From Bos javanicus (lineage: Eukaryota; Chordata; Mammalia; Artiodactyla; Bovidae): DNA of 64,000 bases. Below, in pieces: positions 21,244 to 31,883 of this stretch (positions within the stretch are counted from its first letter, which is position 1; each line of letters opens with the position of its first letter). The notes beneath the pieces are model-generated. The model searched no databases, was not told where the DNA came from, and saw nothing but the letters and a program-made list of their open reading frames with translations. The stretch lies in contig NC_083869.1 of NCBI RefSeq assembly GCF_032452875.1, positions 73,092,501 through 73,156,500 on the forward strand. The letters are read 5' to 3'. The position numbers were made by a program, and so were the translations under genes.

Positions 21244-22731
21244 GGAATCACTACGAACAAAACTAGTGGAGGTGATAGAATTCCAGTTGAGCTATTCCAA
21301 ATCCTGAAAAATGATGCTGTGAAAGTGCTGCACTCAATATGCCAACAAATTTGGAAAACTCAGCAGTGGCCACAGGACTGGAAAAGGTCAGTTTTCATTC
21401 CAATCCCAAAGAAAGGCAATGCCAAAGAATGCTCAAACTACCGCACAATTGCACTCATCTCACATGCTAGTAAAGTAATGCTCAAAATTCTCCAAGCCAG
21501 GCTTCAGCAATATGTGAACCATGAACTTCCTGATGTTCAAGCTGGTTTTAGAAAAGGCAGAGGAACCAAAGATCAAATTGCCAACATCCGCTGGATCATT
21601 AAAAAAGCAAGAGAGTTCCAGAAAAACATCTATTTCTGCTTTATTGACTATGCCAAAGCCTTTGACTGTGTGAATCACAATCAACTGTGGAAAATTCTGA
21701 AAGAGATGGGAATACCAGACCACCTGATCTGCCTCTTGAGAAATTTGTATGCAGGTCAGGAAGCAATAGTTAGAACTGGACATGGAACAACAGACTGGTT
21801 CCAAATAGGAAAAGGAGTACATCAAGGCTGTATATTGTCACCCTGCTTATTTAACTTATATGCAGAGTACATCATGAGAAACGCTGGACTGGAAGAAACA
21901 CAAGCTGGAATCAAGATTGCTGGGAGAAATATCAATAACCTCAGATATGTAGATGACACCACCCTAATGGCAGAAAGTGAAGAGGAACTCAAAAGCCTCT
22001 TGATGAAAGTGAAAGTGGAGAGTGAAAAAGTTGGCTTAAAGCTCAGCATTCAGAAAACGAAGATCATGGCATCTGGTCCCACCGCTTCAGGGGAAATAGA
22101 TGGGGAAACAGTGGAAACAGTGTCAGACTTTATTTTTCTGGGCTCCAAAATCACTGCAGATGGTGATTGCAGCCATGAAATTAAAAGACGCTTACTCCTT
22201 GGAAGGAAAGTTATGACCAACCTAGATAGCATATTCAAAAGCAGAGGCATTACTTTGCCAACAAAGGTTTGTCTACTCAAGGCTATGGTTTCTCCTGTGG
22301 TCATGTATGGATGTGAGAGTTGGACTGTGAAGAAGGCTGAGTGCCGAAGAATTGATGCTTTTGAACTGTGGTGTTGGAGAAGACTCTTGAGAGTCCCTTG
22401 GACTGCAAGGACATCCAACCAGTCCATTCTGAAGGAGATCATCCCTGGGATTTCTTTGGAAGGAATGATGCTGAAGCTAAAACTCCAGTACTTTGGCCAC
22501 CTCATGCGAAGAGTTGACTCATTGGAAAAGACTCTGATGCTGGGAGGGATTGGGGGCAAGAGGAGAAGGGGACGACAGAGGATGAGATGGCTGGATGGCA
22601 TCACCGACTCGATGGACCTGAGTCTGAGTGAACTCCGGGAGTTGGTGATGGACAGGGAGGCCTGGCATGCTGCAGTTCACAGGGTCGCAAAGAGTCGGAC
22701 ACGACTGAGCGATGGATCTGATCTGATCTGA
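21220..22731 (+). CDS. BovB RT/C-terminal ORF, open but 5'-truncated
   Basis: An uninterrupted frame of 503 codons covers most of the BovB reverse transcriptase and its whole C-terminus. Motif A is FIDYAKAFD (about residues 141-149, catalytic Asp143), motif B is GVHQGCILSPCLF (199-211), and motif C is YVDD (243-246; most copies here have YADD). The conserved tail RQRMRWLDGITDSMD follows. There is no ATG at the beginning: the frame is open from flanking MIR sequence, and the first in-frame ATG is at 21478. The endonuclease is absent, so the piece cannot be autonomous. The lack of stops over 1.5 kb marks a recent insertion rather than a host gene. Confidence 0.85.
   Translation: MPCQAPFPGITTNKTSGGDRIPVELFQILKNDAVKVLHSICQQIWKTQQWPQDWKRSVFIPIPKKGNAKECSNYRTIALISHASKVMLKILQARLQQYVNHELPDVQAGFRKGRGTKDQIANIRWIIKKAREFQKNIYFCFIDYAKAFDCVNHNQLWKILKEMGIPDHLICLLRNLYAGQEAIVRTGHGTTDWFQIGKGVHQGCILSPCLFNLYAEYIMRNAGLEETQAGIKIAGRNINNLRYVDDTTLMAESEEELKSLLMKVKVESEKVGLKLSIQKTKIMASGPTASGEIDGETVETVSDFIFLGSKITADGDCSHEIKRRLLLGRKVMTNLDSIFKSRGITLPTKVCLLKAMVSPVVMYGCESWTVKKAECRRIDAFELWCWRRLLRVPWTARTSNQSILKEIIPGISLEGMMLKLKLQYFGHLMRRVDSLEKTLMLGGIGGKRRRGRQRMRWLDGITDSMDLSLSELRELVMDREAWHAAVHRVAKSRTRLSDGSDLI
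21246..22731 (+). mobile_element. BovB LINE, young 5'-truncated copy
   Basis: BovB starts at ATCACTACGAACAAAAC and ends in a (GATCT)n-type tail after GTCGGACACGACTGAGC. It is inserted in a MIR whose halves flank it (21180-21243 and 22733-22830). I did not find a convincing long TSD. It carries the open RT frame listed separately. Confidence 0.93.
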
Positions 22732-22732
22732 G

Positions 22733-22830
22733 GCTTATCACCCCATCTCACAGATGAGGAAACTGAGGCTCAGGAAGCTGAATGCCACAGCTGGGTTTCG
22801 AGGTCAGAACTGAGAGTTCTTGCTCTTTGG
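22733..22830 (-). mobile_element. MIR SINE, right part
   Basis: CATCTCACAGATGAGGAAACTGAGGC and AGGAAGCTGAATGCCACAGC continue the reverse MIR core that stops at 21243. Confidence 0.7.
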
Positions 22831-23235
22831 ATACCATCAGTTTCTGTCTCGAGGGCTTGTGTTTCTTTCTTCACAGGAGGCTAGGCAAGCATGCTGTGAC
22901 CAGAGGTGTGTCTGCTCCCAAGCAGCTGCCCAGGGCCCCATGGAGCTCATGGGCAGGGATGTTCTCCTGGGGTGATCCTCTCCCATGGGCCCTGTTATGC
23001 CCACAGGCTTGGGAACAGCGGATTGCAAATACAGAGGGGGCAGTGCCCTTCAGGTGGAGGCTGGCCCACCCTCACTGCTGTGCACACTGCCCAGGCAGGG
23101 GAATGGGATAGGCCCAGAGCTGGCAGGAGGGAGCCCTCCTGCACCTGGTCTCTGGCATGCCCGGTCCTTGAACCCTGACTCCCGCTGAGGGGCAGAGCCC
23201 CAGGCAGGGAACAGGGAGGAAGTTCCCATCTGCTG
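22831..23235. other. Unique intergenic DNA
   Basis: GC-moderate, no repeat recognised. Long frames on both strands lack recognisable domains. Confidence 0.4.
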
Positions 23236-23410
23236 AGCACTGACTCTTCGCAGGCATTAATTTCATGAACACGGTGTCTCCACTACAACCCTTGCAAGGT
23301 TCACTGTGATTACTCCAATAGGGGAAATCGAGACTCCAAACGTTGGCACAACCTGCCCAAGGCAAGGTGGCTGAGATCCCAGATTTGAACCCAAGCCTCC
23401 TGACTCTGGA
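23236..23410 (-). mobile_element. MIR SINE
   Basis: CTGAGCACTGACTC, GATTACTCCAATAGGGGAAATCGAG and TTTGAACCCAAGCCTCCTGAC follow the reverse MIR layout over most of its length. Confidence 0.65.
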
Positions 23411-23751
23411 CCTCTGGACTCAGCGCCCTATTCTGGTTCTGGCCTTCAGCCCCTGGCTGAAGTCAGGGCATGGGTGGGGCAGCTGTGCCCAGGGTTGTGG
23501 CCCAACATACCCAGTGTGCGCCCGACAGCTGGGGGAGGCTGGGGTCTCTGAGGCCCTCGGGAGCTGACAGCCTTTGTGAGGAGGCAGCAATCTTCCATGA
23601 ATCTGTGCCCCTACCAGGCTCTGGACTCATCTAGGCAGGGGCCACATCCTCCTTGGGAATGTGTCCCCTGCACGTGGCTTGGGGTCATTACACAAAGGCT
23701 ACTTAGCAGCTGCTTATCTGAGTTGACTGATGTGAACTGACATGAAACTGG

Positions 23752-23878
23752 GAGGGACTTCCCTGATGGTCCAGTGGTTAAGTCCCCATGCTCCCACTCC
23801 TGGGGCCCCAGTTCCATCCTTGATCTGGGAATTAAGATCCTGCAAGTTGCACAGCACACACAAAAAACAAATAAACAT
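23752..23878 (+). mobile_element. CHR-type SINE
   Basis: GGGACTTCCCTGATGGTCCAG head, CAGTTCCATCCTTGATCTGGG B-box region and an A-rich tail with AAACAAATAAA. It is the short form of the family. Confidence 0.88.
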
Positions 23879-24944
23879 AGGAGACACTTCCAACAGGACA
23901 ATCACCAGTACAGTTGATTGTGCAATTAACTAATCTTCTAAGAATAACATAAAATTGTGCACAGCATTCCAAAGGGTCAGCCCCCTCCCCTCTGCCCCAA
24001 CCTCCTCATCAGTGTGACTCCCGGGGGCTCTTCCCCAGCTGTGGTGCCCACGGGCACACGTGTCAGAACTGTCCAGGAATCTTAGAGCTGGGTAACCCAG
24101 GTGGGTTTCCTGGGGGAGGAGAGGACGGCTAATTTGAGCTGGGTCTCAAGGGAGGTAGGATTTCTTTAAGTGAAAAAAACAGCAGAGGGTTCTCAGGCAT
24201 ATGGAAGAGCACCTGGAAAGGTGCAGAGCAAGGAGTGTGGTTCTCTAGGGGGACAATAAAGCAAGAGCCATAGGCTAGCCCCTGGTGTAGGAAGGGGCCA
24301 GGTGACCTCTGAATTCTGGGGAGAAGAGTGGCTGTGTTGCCTTCAGTAAGTCACTTAACCTCTCTGCTACAGAGTTACAATGAATGTTTACTGAAGCCTG
24401 TTCTTTGAATCAGCAGCTTTCGAAGTGGGGGTTACGGTGGGAAGGAGTGGGTAGACGGGTGAGTTAGGCTGAGTCCTCTGTGAATCCTATTGGAGCTGGG
24501 AGGCTGAAATGTATACTCACACTGATCAGTCATGAAGACACAGGTTGCTGCTGGGGAGGGGAGGGGACTTGGGGAAAGTGATTCAGAGGGTGGCCAGTCC
24601 CGGAGAGGGATCCTGTCAGTGCCTCAGCCTGGGAGAGGACACCTTGGCTGGACATGACTGCACCCGCCATGCTCTTAGAGCTGAGACTTCATTTATAGAA
24701 TGAACATGCCGCTTGCCTCTTGGAACCATTGGTAGGACTCAGGGAAACAAGCATGCAGAGCCTCATCTTCCAGCTTCCTAAACACAGTCAGCCATTCAGT
24801 TGCAGATCGCCAATCTGAGTGTTCACTACTTCTTGAATGTTTCAAAGTGTGCAGTGGGTCCAAAACTCCATGTCCTTGGGATTGGGTATCTGCAGGGATC
24901 CTGAAACAAAGCCTCTGGAGATACTGAGAAATGACTGCATTGAG
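23879..24944. other. Unique intergenic DNA with a MIR trace
   Basis: About 1 kb mostly without identifiable repeats. A MIR core trace (GTAAGTCACTTAACCTCTCTGC) sits at 24345-24367 on plus. Confidence 0.45.
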
Positions 24945-25066
24945 TTAAATACACTTTATTATCAAAATTAATTTCACCTGTTCATTTTTACTTTTTAAAA
25001 ATGTGACTACTATTATAAATTTTAAATTTAAATATGTGGCTTGCATTATATTCCTATTGGACAGAC
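24945..25066. mobile_element. Old hAT-type DNA transposon fragment (tentative)
   Basis: TTTAAATATGTGGCTTGCATTATA and CTATTGGACAG resemble an old mammalian hAT-derived repeat. The subfamily is uncertain. Confidence 0.4.
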
Positions 25067-25076
25067 TGGTCCAGAG

Positions 25077-25294
25077 TAGTGGCTCTCAACCCGAGATGAC
25101 TTAACCCCTCCCCCCAGTGGACACATAGCAATTTCTAGAGACATTTTTGGTCGTCACAACTCAGGGGCTATGGTCGTGTCTAGTGAGTAGAGGCCAGGGA
25201 TGCTGGTGAACATCTTACAATGCACAGGACAGGCCCCCACAACAAAGAATTATCTGATATAAAATGTCAGTTGGGCTCAGGTTGCGAAACTCTG
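25077..25294 (+). mobile_element. MER5A-like hAT-Charlie element
   Basis: A near-complete short non-autonomous DNA transposon: TAGTGGCTCTCAACC at the left (terminal inverted repeat with one change), AGAGACATTTTTGGTCGTCAC and ATCTTACAATGCACAGGAC inside, and GCGAAACTCTG at the right. Flanking 8-mers (GTCCAGAG, TTCTAGAA) are a decayed target duplication at best. Confidence 0.85.
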
Positions 25295-25699
25295 TTCTAG
25301 AAATAATTAGTGCCTTACATTCTACAGTGTCAAGAACCTAGCCTTCTTATGCCTTGTTTCTCTGCCACGTGTACCTTGCATTTGCAAGGTCACAACATAG
25401 TCTAAAATGGCTGCTGGAGCTCCAGCCATTTTGACAGCACTCCTGCCAACCAGAAAGAAGGTACAGAAAAGGGAACTCCTGCTTTCTTCAAGGCAGATGT
25501 TCACACCTCTTCTTCTTACTTAACAATGATTGGAACCTAATCATCTGGCCTCACCTTGCTGTGTGGGAAACTGGGAAATATAGGTCTTAAGGTATGGCCC
25601 AGGCCCAGCTAAAACTCAGGGGTTTCTTACCAAGGAAGATGGGAGAATGGATTTCAGGGGGAGATTGGTATCTGTCTTACCTTGACAGGGGCACTAGGC

Positions 25700-25830
25700 A
25701 AGAAATATTATTCCCATTTTACAGATGAAGAAACAGAGGCACATGGGTGAGGGACTTGCCAAGACACAGTGTAGAGGGCAACCTGCAGCATGAGCTGAGG
25801 TCTCCTGACTTCCCATGTCTCTTCATCACA
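25700..25830 (-). mobile_element. MIR SINE fragment
   Basis: TTATTCCCATTTTACAGATG followed by AAGAAACAGAGGCACA and GACTTGCCAAGACACAGTG gives the reverse MIR core. Confidence 0.7.
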
Positions 25831-26617
25831 CTCTGCTTCCCTTTTGTCCTTGGAATCCCACCAGCCAGTTACACATGTTGTTGTCTCCTTCACCATGGAA
25901 CCAGATCCTCTATCAAGACCTTCACTGGCTCTCAAATATGCTCCTTCACATTCCTGTAAAGTCTGGAGTTACTAGCAGCACGTCTACCTTCCTGAGACCC
26001 GCCAAGACGGAAATGGCAGGCTTTTTTTTTTTTTTTTAAGTGAAAATGCACGCAGCCCCTGTTCCAGAATGACTTTTTCCCCTATCTCAATATGGTGTGT
26101 AGATGCTGCGGGGTGCTGTCCAGCCATTCCCTTGAGGTCTGAACACCTGTCCTGCTCTTACCCACCCCTGGGAATGCTGGCTACTGACATACAGCTGGGC
26201 ACCTCTCTGGAACTTTCCGTCCACTGTCATGTCCCCTTTCTTGGGACAGCCTACACCCAAGGTCTGGTCAATGTAACATATAAAGGCCCGGGTCCTGTGC
26301 CCCAGCCAGGCTCTCCTAGCCTCAGAGCTGCCATGGAATTGGCTGAAGCCTTCCTTGCATCTGCCTTGCAGTTCAACCCTCCCCTCCCTGCACTTCATTT
26401 ACACATACACTGACATCCATGCTAACAGCATTCCCCATAAAACTTCCTGCACCTGGTCTCCACCTCAGAGTCTGCTCCTGGGACGGCCTGTCCAAGGATG
26501 GCAGGTGGGAAATGCGCAGGGAAGAGGGGAAGATGGCAACACCCTCAGCTCTACCATTCACCAGGGGCTTCTCTGAGTCTTACTGTCCTCATCCCGTCCC
26601 TGTCATCCATTAGCATA
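25831..26617. other. Unique intergenic DNA
   Basis: No recognised repeat except a T-run at about 26023-26037. Short open frames occur without domain evidence. Confidence 0.4.
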
Positions 26618-26770
26618 TTCATTCATTCTATTCATTTAATGAGTATTTGTTGAGTTCTACTATGGGTTGGGCAACCACACAGAGCTGAAGGTTTGATACA
26701 GGGAGATAAGTGGGCAAGCAAACATACAGTCCCATGTGGAGTGTGGAATTGTGAGAAAGCAAAGACGCAG
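26618..26770. mobile_element. Ancient mammalian repeat fragment
   Basis: CATTCATTCTATTCATTTAATG, then AGTATTTGTTGAGTTCTACTATGGG, matches the same old repeat seen at 4985-5160 and 61710-61880. Probably an old LINE 3' end. Confidence 0.45.
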
Positions 26771-27524
26771 TGGGTGTGGAAGGACTCCATAACCTGCCAA
26801 GCCCTAGGAAGAGCAGGATTCTTCGCCCTGGGGCTGCTCCCTAGCTTTCTGCTTCCACCTCCAGGAGCCTGGGGTTCCCAGGAAGCCATGCTTCCCTTCC
26901 AGGGCTTGGGTACACTTAGGAGGCATTTCTGGTCCATTGGCCAGAACACACACTCTGCCCCGTGTGGCCTGAGGAGTCCCGAGAATTGACCCAGTGGAAC
27001 CAGGCACACCGCCCACAGGTCCAGGGCCCCATGTTCACTAGCATGTGCCCCGCTCCTCCTGGGCTTCCCTGGTGGTCAGGAGTGAGGAACAGTTCCTCAC
27101 TGTTCTGTTCACCAACACAGACTTTGCCCTGGTTGCCTAGAGTCTTTTGACCCCTTCCCCATGCTCGACAGAATATTTCACTGAATCTAAGACGTCATCA
27201 CTGTAAGGTATTCCATTATTTTATGAACCAAGAAAACACTGGGAATTAAACTTGATACAATGTTTTCTTATCACTTAGAATTTGCATTTGGTTCTTCTTG
27301 AAATATCTTTTCTTTAGTGAGGTGTCTCTCTCTCTTGTGCACACATAAAAATGGAGAACATAAGCAAGGGAGGTCATTTAACTTATTTCTGGATGTTCTC
27401 TATGTTTTCAGGTACGGCTCTTCTGGGTCCTCTTTTAATGAAGAGCTGTTTCTTGTAGGTTCTGCATCCTGTGTTCAGGGGTGGAGCGTTGATGGTGCAG
27501 CATTTGGGAGCACTGTTTGTCCCT
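26771..27524. other. Unique intergenic DNA
   Basis: A 20-base CHR/Bov-tA head-like motif (GGGCTTCCCTGGTGGTCAGG) at 27060 is the only repeat trace. No gene is supported. Confidence 0.4.
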
Positions 27525-28120
27525 TTTTAAAAAAAATTATTTGGAAGTATAGTTGATTTACAATGTTGTGTTAATTTCTGGTGTACACAAAGTGATTAAT
27601 TTATATACATTCTTTTTTCATATCCTTTTCCATTATGGTTTATTGCAGGATATTGAATATAGTTCCCTGTACTCTACAGTATATAATAGTTTTCATCTGC
27701 TAATCCCAAACTCCCAATCCATCCCTCCCCATCCCCCGTCCCCCTTGACCACCACAAGTCTGTTCTCTATGTCTATGAGTCTGTTTCTGTTTTGTAAATA
27801 AGTTCATTTACGTCATTTTTTTAGATTCCACATACAAGTGATATCATGATACTTGTTTTTGTCTGACTTAATTCACTTAATTCTCTAGGTCCGTCCATTC
27901 TGCTGCACATGGTATTATTTCATTTCTTTTGATGACTGAGTAGTGTTCCATTGTGTATGTGTACCATATCTTCTTTATCCATTCATCTGTCTGTGGACAT
28001 TTATGTTGTTTCTGTGTCTTGGCTATTGTGAATAGTCCTGCAGTGAACACTGGGATGCATATATCTTTTTAAATTAGTTTTTTCTGAGCATCAGGAGTGG
28101 GATTGCAAGATCATATGGCA
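27525..28120 (-). mobile_element. Artiodactyl L1 3' end
   Basis: About 600 bases reading, in reverse, from the L1 A-tail (27525-27540) through the 3' UTR (AGTATAGTTGATTTACAATG, CCCTGTACTCTACAG) into the ORF2 C-terminus (..ATGTGTACCATATCTTC.., ..GGCTATTGTGAATAG..). It is 5'-truncated. Confidence 0.9.
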
Positions 28121-28344
28121 TCATCTGCACCCTTTTGATAAAGATACTTTCACAACATTATACTATAAGGAAGTACTAATGTATGTACAATGTGAACTCA
28201 TCACAAAACTGCCAAATAGCCAAGAGCTATCACCAACAGTCAGAAGCATCCTGATGAAAATGTGAAGAAAAAAAAAACAAAAACCCCACATGTCTTAAAA
28301 TCAATGGTATATGCTGGTTTATTACAACTGTGAATCCCATTCTT

Positions 28345-28920
28345 AAGGTCAAATTTTTAAACTACATTTCCCAGCCCCCCTTGCAGATCTATGACCTAGT
28401 TTCCACCAATAAGATGCACTCATCAAGGCTCTGACCTAGAAGTGATATGAAGGAATGGCTAGATAGAGGTCATCCATTTTGCTGGCGTGGGTGGCAGAAA
28501 GTGTTTCTGAGATTAATCAAACTGGTGAAGCAGGACTGTTTCTGGGAGCATTGCCTAGACTTGCTTCTTCAGTCCATCTAACAATTCTGCAGGAACAACA
28601 TTTTGTTCTGCCCCCAACTATTTAGAATTACCCATCTAAGATCTCTTCTTTCCTTCTTCTTTGTTAAGACAAAGAAGAAACAGAGGCTCTGGTCTTGTTG
28701 GGGCCTAGCAATCTGTGCCCAGGTGAAAACCTACATTTCCCAGGATGTTATTTGTGGTTAATAGAGAGATAACCACATGACTAAATTCTGACCAATGAGA
28801 TGTGAGTAGAAGTTGGTAGGTGGAACTTTTGGGGAAATTCCTTAAAAGGTGAACTGACTTCAGTGTGTTCCACAAAGTCATGATCCTAAGATAGGGTGGT
28901 GTTGGGTCAGCTCCCTGAAA
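28345..28920. repeat. Two diverged copies of an unassigned old repeat
   Basis: Two blocks, about 28355-28470 and 28728-28850, share ACTACATTTCCCAG/ACCTACATTTCCCAG, CCAATAAGATG/CCAATGAGATG and AGAAGTGATATG/AGAAGTTGGTAG in the same order. The pattern is that of an old interspersed repeat present twice or duplicated locally. I cannot name the family. Confidence 0.45.
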
Positions 28921-29337
28921 CTAAAGTTTCATCTTATTAATGGTTATTGTAATCATAGATAATATATTTAAGAGAAGTATCTTCAAAAACAAAATTACAC
29001 TCTGAAATACATATTTGAAATTATGATAAAGCTATAAACCATATCTTTCTCCATGATCTGTTGATTACCCCTTGACCATGGAGAATGATTTGGTTCTGCA
29101 CACACATTTGTATTTAGTGTCTGGACCCCAGTCAGCTGCAGAAGAAATCGCTGGGTACAAATTGGCAAAGTGCTTCTGTACATAATATTAATGCAGGGAA
29201 TATTTGACAAGCTAGACTCTGAGTTTATTGCCTTGCCTTTTTGCTGGTATATTTTGAATTCCCTGACCCCTGATTTAGGCTTTATTTTGTATTTGCAAGA
29301 TTTGTTTTTGAATAATTATGAATATCCTTAATTAGGG

Positions 29338-29475
29338 GGAGTGATGGATGTGTGAATTATCTTGATCTGGGTACATTCCATAGTGTATTTGCGCCAAATC
29401 ATCACATGAAACACTTTAAATATATAAAATTATATTTTTCAATTATTCCTCAATAATTTCAAAGTTGGGGGAAAT
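29338..29475 (+). mobile_element. Old L1 3' UTR end
   Basis: GAATTATCTTGATCTGGGTAC, then AACACTTTAAATATATAAAATT and ATTATTCCTCAATAATTTC, match the last segment of an old L1 3' UTR. Confidence 0.55.
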
Positions 29476-30799
29476 TAATATATGTCTTATGGAAAACTCA
29501 TATTTACAACTCAACAAATACTATTTTTCCATCTTGTTTGCATTGCATCCCTTTTCATACCCTCAGAAGTTTATTTTAATTCCGGGTGGTCCTATTTCTT
29601 AGTGTTGGACTTAGAAATAAGTCCTGCTGATGAAGCTTTAAGTTGTTATTATAAGTTTCTTTACAGATTAAGTGTTCCTTCTTTTAACATTTGTATCAGT
29701 GTGTGACTACTCACTCCACATAGTAGCATTCTTCAACATTATATTCTGTTGAACCTAGTAGAGAAATCGGAATATCCTCTTTCTCACCTAAAAAAAAAAA
29801 AGTGCTTAAACATTTTATATGGCAAAGAAACCTGGGGGAGAGCTGGATCGATTGATCGATATCCTTTTACCCTTGCCTTTTCCTGCTCCCGGCTGTCTTG
29901 AAGGCAGTTGTGAAGGCTGGAGCTCAGGCAGCCATCTTATGAAGGGTAAACACCCATTCTAACATTGAGCAGAAGTACAAAAGGAATTGTAACCCTTGAA
30001 GACATCATAAAGACATTATTTCAGCCCTGAATTGCCCACCAGATCTTAATTGATATTAATTGGTCCTTATTTGGTACACGGGGCTGCAATTACAAATCTA
30101 GAAATTTTAAATTGGCTGGATGGAGAGGGTTGGGTTTGAGGCTATAAAAGTAAAGATGTGACAGGCTAGAAGGTTGTTGCCTTTAGACATACGGTAGTGA
30201 AACATTTGTCGAGTTGCCACCTGTGGTCTTTTAGAAGCTGGATTCTGTGCCCGTCAAGTCTGTAGGTTAGTGCACATAGTGGAAAGGGGGCATTGGCATG
30301 TGTTGACTCAGCTTATTCTGGCTGCTTTAAGTCAAGTCCAATAAGAAAAGGAAAACCCAGATGAGAGCCAACTGGTGACGAAGGGAGAAAATACCACTCT
30401 ACCTACAGTCTGAATTCTAAGCTGTTTGAGGGCACTGGTTTGAAGTTTCACAGAGTTCAAGAATTCTGCTGCTCCCACCATGCTGGGCAATGAATGTAAA
30501 GAAACAGTCTTAGCCAGAGATTTTTTTAAAATGGCCTTTCATCCTTTTAACTCTAGTGAGACTTTTCTGCCAGATGAAGGGGGCAAACTCACCAGAAAGA
30601 TTGGATTAAGGATGTGATTAAGAGTGTTGCCTTTCCTATTGTTTCAAATGGCATCAAGGCAGGCACAGAGGGGGATGGGCCAAGGTGGATGGGCAAAAAG
30701 GGTGGGCCAAGGGGGTTTTGGGTAGACAGAGCATAGAGGTCTGCTGTTACAGGGCTCAATGTTTGCAGACTAAAAAAAAGTCATCACAGTATAATTGTC
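29476..30799. other. Intergenic DNA, mostly unique
   Basis: No clear transposon. A short G-rich imperfect tandem repeat (units GGATGGGCCAAGG, TGGATGGGCAAAAA, GGGTGGGCCAAGG) occurs at 30672-30712. Confidence 0.4.
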
Positions 30800-31860
30800 A
30801 TGGTATTAGTGTCCAGAATATATTAAGAATTTCCATAAATTAGTGAGAACAAGATAAAGCGTTCAGTTGAATAAGGGCCAAAATAATTGAAGAGAAATTG
30901 CCTAGAATAGAAAACACAGATGGCCCATAAGCATATAAAACATTGTTCAACCTAACTAGTAGTCAGGAAAATACAAATTTAGGCCATGAGATAAAATTTC
31001 ACAGCCTGGCAAAAATTTTAAGGTACAAAATACCAAGTGTTGATCACTTGTACAACAGTGCTGAGGATGGTGTAAATTGGCAAGCCACTGTAGAAAATGT
31101 TAAATGTGCACATCCCAAGCCCTAGCAATTTTACCCCTGAGTATACTCCTTGGAGAAAGTCTTGAACTTGTGCATCAGGGGTCAGAGTAGAAGTGTTCAT
31201 TTTTTTAAAAAGTAGCAATGGACTTGCCTAGTGGTCCAGTGGTTAAGAATCCACCTGCCAATGCAGAGGACCCAGGTTCAACCCCTGGTCCAGGAAGATT
31301 CCACATGCCTTGGGACAGCTAAGCCCATGAACCACAACTACTGAGCCCATGAACTCTAGAACATTTGCTCCACAAGAGGAGCCACCACAACACAAAGCCG
31401 GTGCCACAGCTAGAGAAGCCCACACATAGTAACAAAGAGCCGGCACACTCAAAAATAAGTCAATAGGTTTTTTAATAAAGAACAAAAAATAATATGAGCA
31501 ATAGCCATCTTTGACTGTAGAATAGATAATTTTTGGTTAAGTAAATTTAACACAGAAACACATACAGCAGTGAAAATGAAATTAAAAAACAGTCACATAC
31601 ATCAACATGGTTAAATCTCAGAAACATAATGTTAAAAGGAAAAACTCAAGTTGCAAAATAATTGTTTCTATTTATAAAAAGTATAAAAACAGGCAAACTA
31701 AATAATACATTGTAAGGAGATACATAACTATGTAGAAAAATTAACATTGTAAGTGCCAGTGGAGGGGAAATGGGTGGTGGTTTTAGTTTTTAAATGTCAA
31801 TATATTGTATATGCACTCTTTTATGTATGATACACATGTAAAAACAAAGCAAAAACATTA
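30800..31860 (+). mobile_element. Old L1M, ORF2 end and 3' UTR, split by a SINE
   Basis: The first part (30800-31221) follows L1 ORF2 C-terminal sequence (CCAGAATATATTAAGAATTTCC, GGCCCATAAGCATATAAAAC). The second part (31490-31860) continues the 3' UTR (GAAACATAATGTTAAAAGG, GCCAGTGGAGGGG). A CHR SINE separates them. Confidence 0.75.
31222..31480 (+). mobile_element. CHR-type SINE, long form
   Basis: A complete ~260-base CHR element: head GGACTTGCCTAGTGGTCCAG, body (ACTGAGCCCATGAACTCTAG, AGCCACCACAACACAAAG), and tail with CACTCAAAAATAAG then A-rich sequence. It lies inside an older L1M, with possible decayed flanking repeats (AGTAGCAAT and ATGAGCAAT). Confidence 0.88.
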
Positions 31861-31883
31861 CAATAAAAGAACAAAACAAAAAG

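Noticed and set aside
21220..22731. 503-codon ORF as a domesticated host gene
   Set aside because: It is bounded by BovB ends inside a MIR, has no ATG near its start, and carries BovB RT motifs. It looks recent, not selected.
22782..23567. Cluster of overlapping ORFs as an unannotated gene
   Set aside because: Frames on both strands overlap, codon patterns show no domain, and a MIR runs through the right part.
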